The notes beneath the pieces are model-generated. The model was not told the DNA's origin. It ran no database searches and saw only the letters and a list, made by a program, of their open reading frames with translations. This document shows positions 62,461-64,000 of a stretch of DNA of 64,000 bases, piece by piece. The stretch lies in the NCBI GenBank assembly GCA_001917135.1, contig MNTT01000013.1, forward strand, positions 1-64,000, in the 5' to 3' direction. A program made the position numbers and the translations under genes. Each line of letters starts with the position of its first letter. Within the stretch, counting starts at the first letter, position 1. The DNA comes from Acetobacter sp. 46_36 (GTDB taxonomy: Bacteria; Pseudomonadota; Alphaproteobacteria; RF32; CAG-239).

Positions 62461-62596
62461 TGGCGCGGGCAAATTCGGGTGGAGGCTGGTGCGAGGCGTG
62501 TGGGGTGGCGCGGGCAAAATCGGGCGGAGGGCTGATGTGGGGTATATGGGGTGGCGCGGGCAAATTCGGGCTGAGGTCAGGAGCGAGGCGTGTGGG
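62461..62596. repeat. 45 bp tandem array, three copies
   Basis: TGGCGCGGGCAAATTCGGG starts at 62461, 62506 and 62552 (steps of 45 and 46 bp), each ending in GTGTGGGG or ATATGGGG. It lies between the divergent outer-membrane protein and reductase genes. Confidence 0.93.
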
Positions 62597-62689
62597 GGCA
62601 CCAGTGCCGGTATGGCAGGATTGCCAGCTTTAATCCCGGCGCGGCGGGGCTATATCATAATAAGTTGAAGATTTGAGGAGGAGGAGAAA

Positions 62690-63604
62690 ATGCGTTTTAT
62701 CAAGCTTAACAACGAAACGGAAATGCCGATTATCGGGCTGGGGACGTGGAAGAGCGAGCCGTCGGAGGCGTATGCGGCGGTACGCTGGGCGTTGAAACTC
62801 GGCTATACGCACTTCGATTGCGCGGCGATATACAACAATGAAGAAGCGGTCGGGCAGGCGTTTGCCGACGCCATGGCCGAAGACGGGCTGAAACGGGAGG
62901 ATATTTTCGTTACTTCCAAACTGTGGAACAACGCGCACCGTGCCGAAGACGTGGCACCGGCGTTGCAAGAAATGCTGACGCGGCTGAAGCTGGAATATCT
63001 GGATTTGTTTTTGATGCATTGGCCGGTGGCGCAGAAAAAAGAAGCGCTGATGCCGCTTACGGCCGACGATATGCTGCCGTTGTCCGAGGCGCCGATTGCC
63101 GATACATGGCAGGCGATGGAGGAATTGTACAAAGAGGGAAAGGCCAAGGCAATCGGCGTTTCCAACTTCGGCGAAAAAAGCCTGACCGAACTGGCGATGA
63201 CTTCGGAAATCAATCCGATGGTCAACCAGGTGGAGAGCCATCCTTATCTGCCGCAGGAGGAACTGCAGGCCTATTGCCAGAAAAATATGATTGCGCTGAC
63301 GGCTTATTCTCCTCTCGGATCGGGCAGCAGCGTTATGCTGGAGGATCCGGTTATTGACCGGATTGCGGAAAAAAACAATGCGACGCCGGCACAGATTTTG
63401 CTGGCTTGGAATATGCAGCGCGGCGTAGCGGTCATTCCGAAGGCGGTTGAAGAGAAACACCTACGCGAGAATCTGGCGGCTCTTAACGTTGAACTTGACG
63501 CCGGGGATATGGCCGCCATCGCTTCCATCGGCAAGAACGAGCGCTTTCTGACGGCAGACGTATTTGAAATCGGGCCGTACCAGGGTATGGATATTTTTGC
63601 GTGA
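62690..63604 (+). CDS. Aldo/keto reductase
   Basis: A 304-residue NAD(P)H-dependent oxidoreductase with the TIM-barrel AKR fold. The catalytic residues are visible: Asp and Tyr in DCAAIYNNEEAVG, Lys in VTSKLWNN, and His in LMHWPV. SNFGEKSLTEL and the C-terminal VIPKAVEEKHLREN cofactor-binding region follow. GGAGGAGGAG precedes the ATG. The substrate is unknown. Confidence 0.93.
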   Translation: MRFIKLNNETEMPIIGLGTWKSEPSEAYAAVRWALKLGYTHFDCAAIYNNEEAVGQAFADAMAEDGLKREDIFVTSKLWNNAHRAEDVAPALQEMLTRLKLEYLDLFLMHWPVAQKKEALMPLTADDMLPLSEAPIADTWQAMEELYKEGKAKAIGVSNFGEKSLTELAMTSEINPMVNQVESHPYLPQEELQAYCQKNMIALTAYSPLGSGSSVMLEDPVIDRIAEKNNATPAQILLAWNMQRGVAVIPKAVEEKHLRENLAALNVELDAGDMAAIASIGKNERFLTADVFEIGPYQGMDIFA

Positions 63605-63654
63605 TGAGGGGCTGTTCCTGTGTCTGACACGCCAAACCGGCAAAAGGTATTTTG

Positions 63655-63682
63655 TTGACAGGGGTGGATTTTTTGCTATAAT
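63655..63682 (+). promoter_or_regulatory. Sigma-70-type promoter
   Basis: TTGACA (63655-63660), a 16-bp spacer and a perfect TATAAT (63677-63682), about 45 bp before the last gene's ATG. Confidence 0.85.
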
Positions 63683-63726
63683 ATTTTTCAGCTTAGCTAC
63701 AGAACGAATAACAGAGGAGAATAAAA

Positions 63727-64000
63727 ATGTTTGGCAAAAAGCTGGAAATAAAAATCGATAAAATGCCCGCCATAAACAAAAGCGGCAAGATTGATATGCG
63801 TGGAAAAGAAAATGCCGTGGAGGCAACGGTTACCAATTTATCAGACTCTGACCGGGTTTTGAAAGTTTCCTGTTATATATATCTGGATAATGATCCGGAT
63901 TTCCCGGATATTCCGTATTTAGAGGTCAAGATGGCTTTTAAAGATGGCATCGAGGAAGTCAAAGATTCATGGTCGCGTAGAATAGAGCAGGAACATGCAA
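63727..64000 (+). CDS. Unknown protein, truncated by the window end
   Basis: At least 91 residues, beginning MFGKKLEIKIDKMPAINK, with AGAGGAG upstream of the ATG. The visible part is a beta-rich, charged domain without a signal peptide. The family is not recognisable from this part. Confidence 0.75.
   Translation, partial: MFGKKLEIKIDKMPAINKSGKIDMRGKENAVEATVTNLSDSDRVLKVSCYIYLDNDPDFPDIPYLEVKMAFKDGIEEVKDSWSRRIEQEHA

Noticed and set aside
1130..62596. CRISPR array interpretation of the tandem repeats
   Set aside because: The units are contiguous, without unique spacers between identical repeats, and there are no cas genes.

Overview
The window looks like a chromosomal segment of a Gram-negative alphaproteobacterium, plausibly an uncultured host-associated lineage. 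The evidence is a set of lipid A/LPS genes (an acyltransferase of the lysophospholipid type, waaA, lpxK), outer-membrane proteins (a trimeric autotransporter and a small beta-barrel), a membrane pyrophosphatase, and a division cluster whose FtsZ is long and ends in the EIPSFLRRR-type tail seen in alphaproteobacteria. The lineage assignment is an inference; no rRNA gene is present. The window carries two tRNA genes (Leu-CAA and Ser-UGA). I see no CRISPR array, insertion sequence, transposase or phage module.

Layout: 1-3.4 kb, two paralogous proteins of unknown function with leucine-rich-like repeats. 3.4-5.6 kb (minus), def, nusB, nrdR and a hexapeptide acyltransferase. 5.8-10.1 kb, murF, alr, a TatD hydrolase and a tcdA-like E1 enzyme. 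10.3-14.4 kb (minus), an exported ankyrin protein and a GT-C (STT3-like) membrane glycosyltransferase. 14.6-27 kb, mostly uncharacterised proteins: a TPR-methyltransferase fusion, an 1184-residue protein, DUF3137-like and DUF4139-like proteins and a MORN-type protein, with both tRNAs. 27-30.7 kb (minus), a 1197-residue trimeric autotransporter adhesin. 31-43 kb, uvrB, argS, lon, smpB, hppA and a lipoprotein. 44.5-49 kb, the LPS operon and a GT8 glycosyltransferase. 49-54 kb (minus), a PIF1-like helicase, a SulP transporter and an exported protein. 54-61.6 kb, a reduced dcw cluster mraY-ftsW-murB-ftsQ-ftsA-ftsZ. 61.8-64 kb, an outer-membrane protein, an aldo/keto reductase and a truncated unknown gene.

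The most striking feature lies outside the genes. About twenty spacers contain short degenerate tandem arrays (periods from 12 to 113 bp). Every array has a different unit, built from local sequence. Several units begin inside the last codons of the upstream gene and run across its stop codon (after the first paralog, tatD, tcdA-like, ftsW, smpB, lpxK). In-frame tandem duplications also occur inside lon, the DUF4139 gene, the DUF3137-like gene and the lipoprotein gene, where the lipobox itself is doubled. Most spacers are G-rich on the + strand whatever the direction of the neighbouring genes, which suggests a replication-strand bias.

A second notable signal is a pair of hairpin elements at 30.7 and 47.8 kb. 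They share a conserved arm, a T8 run and a CAGCAG tail, and their only stem differences compensate each other. Other sites of interest are a palindromic element after hppA, an intrinsic terminator between ftsA and ftsZ, and two promoters placed so close to the start codon that uvrB and a small membrane-protein gene may be leaderless.
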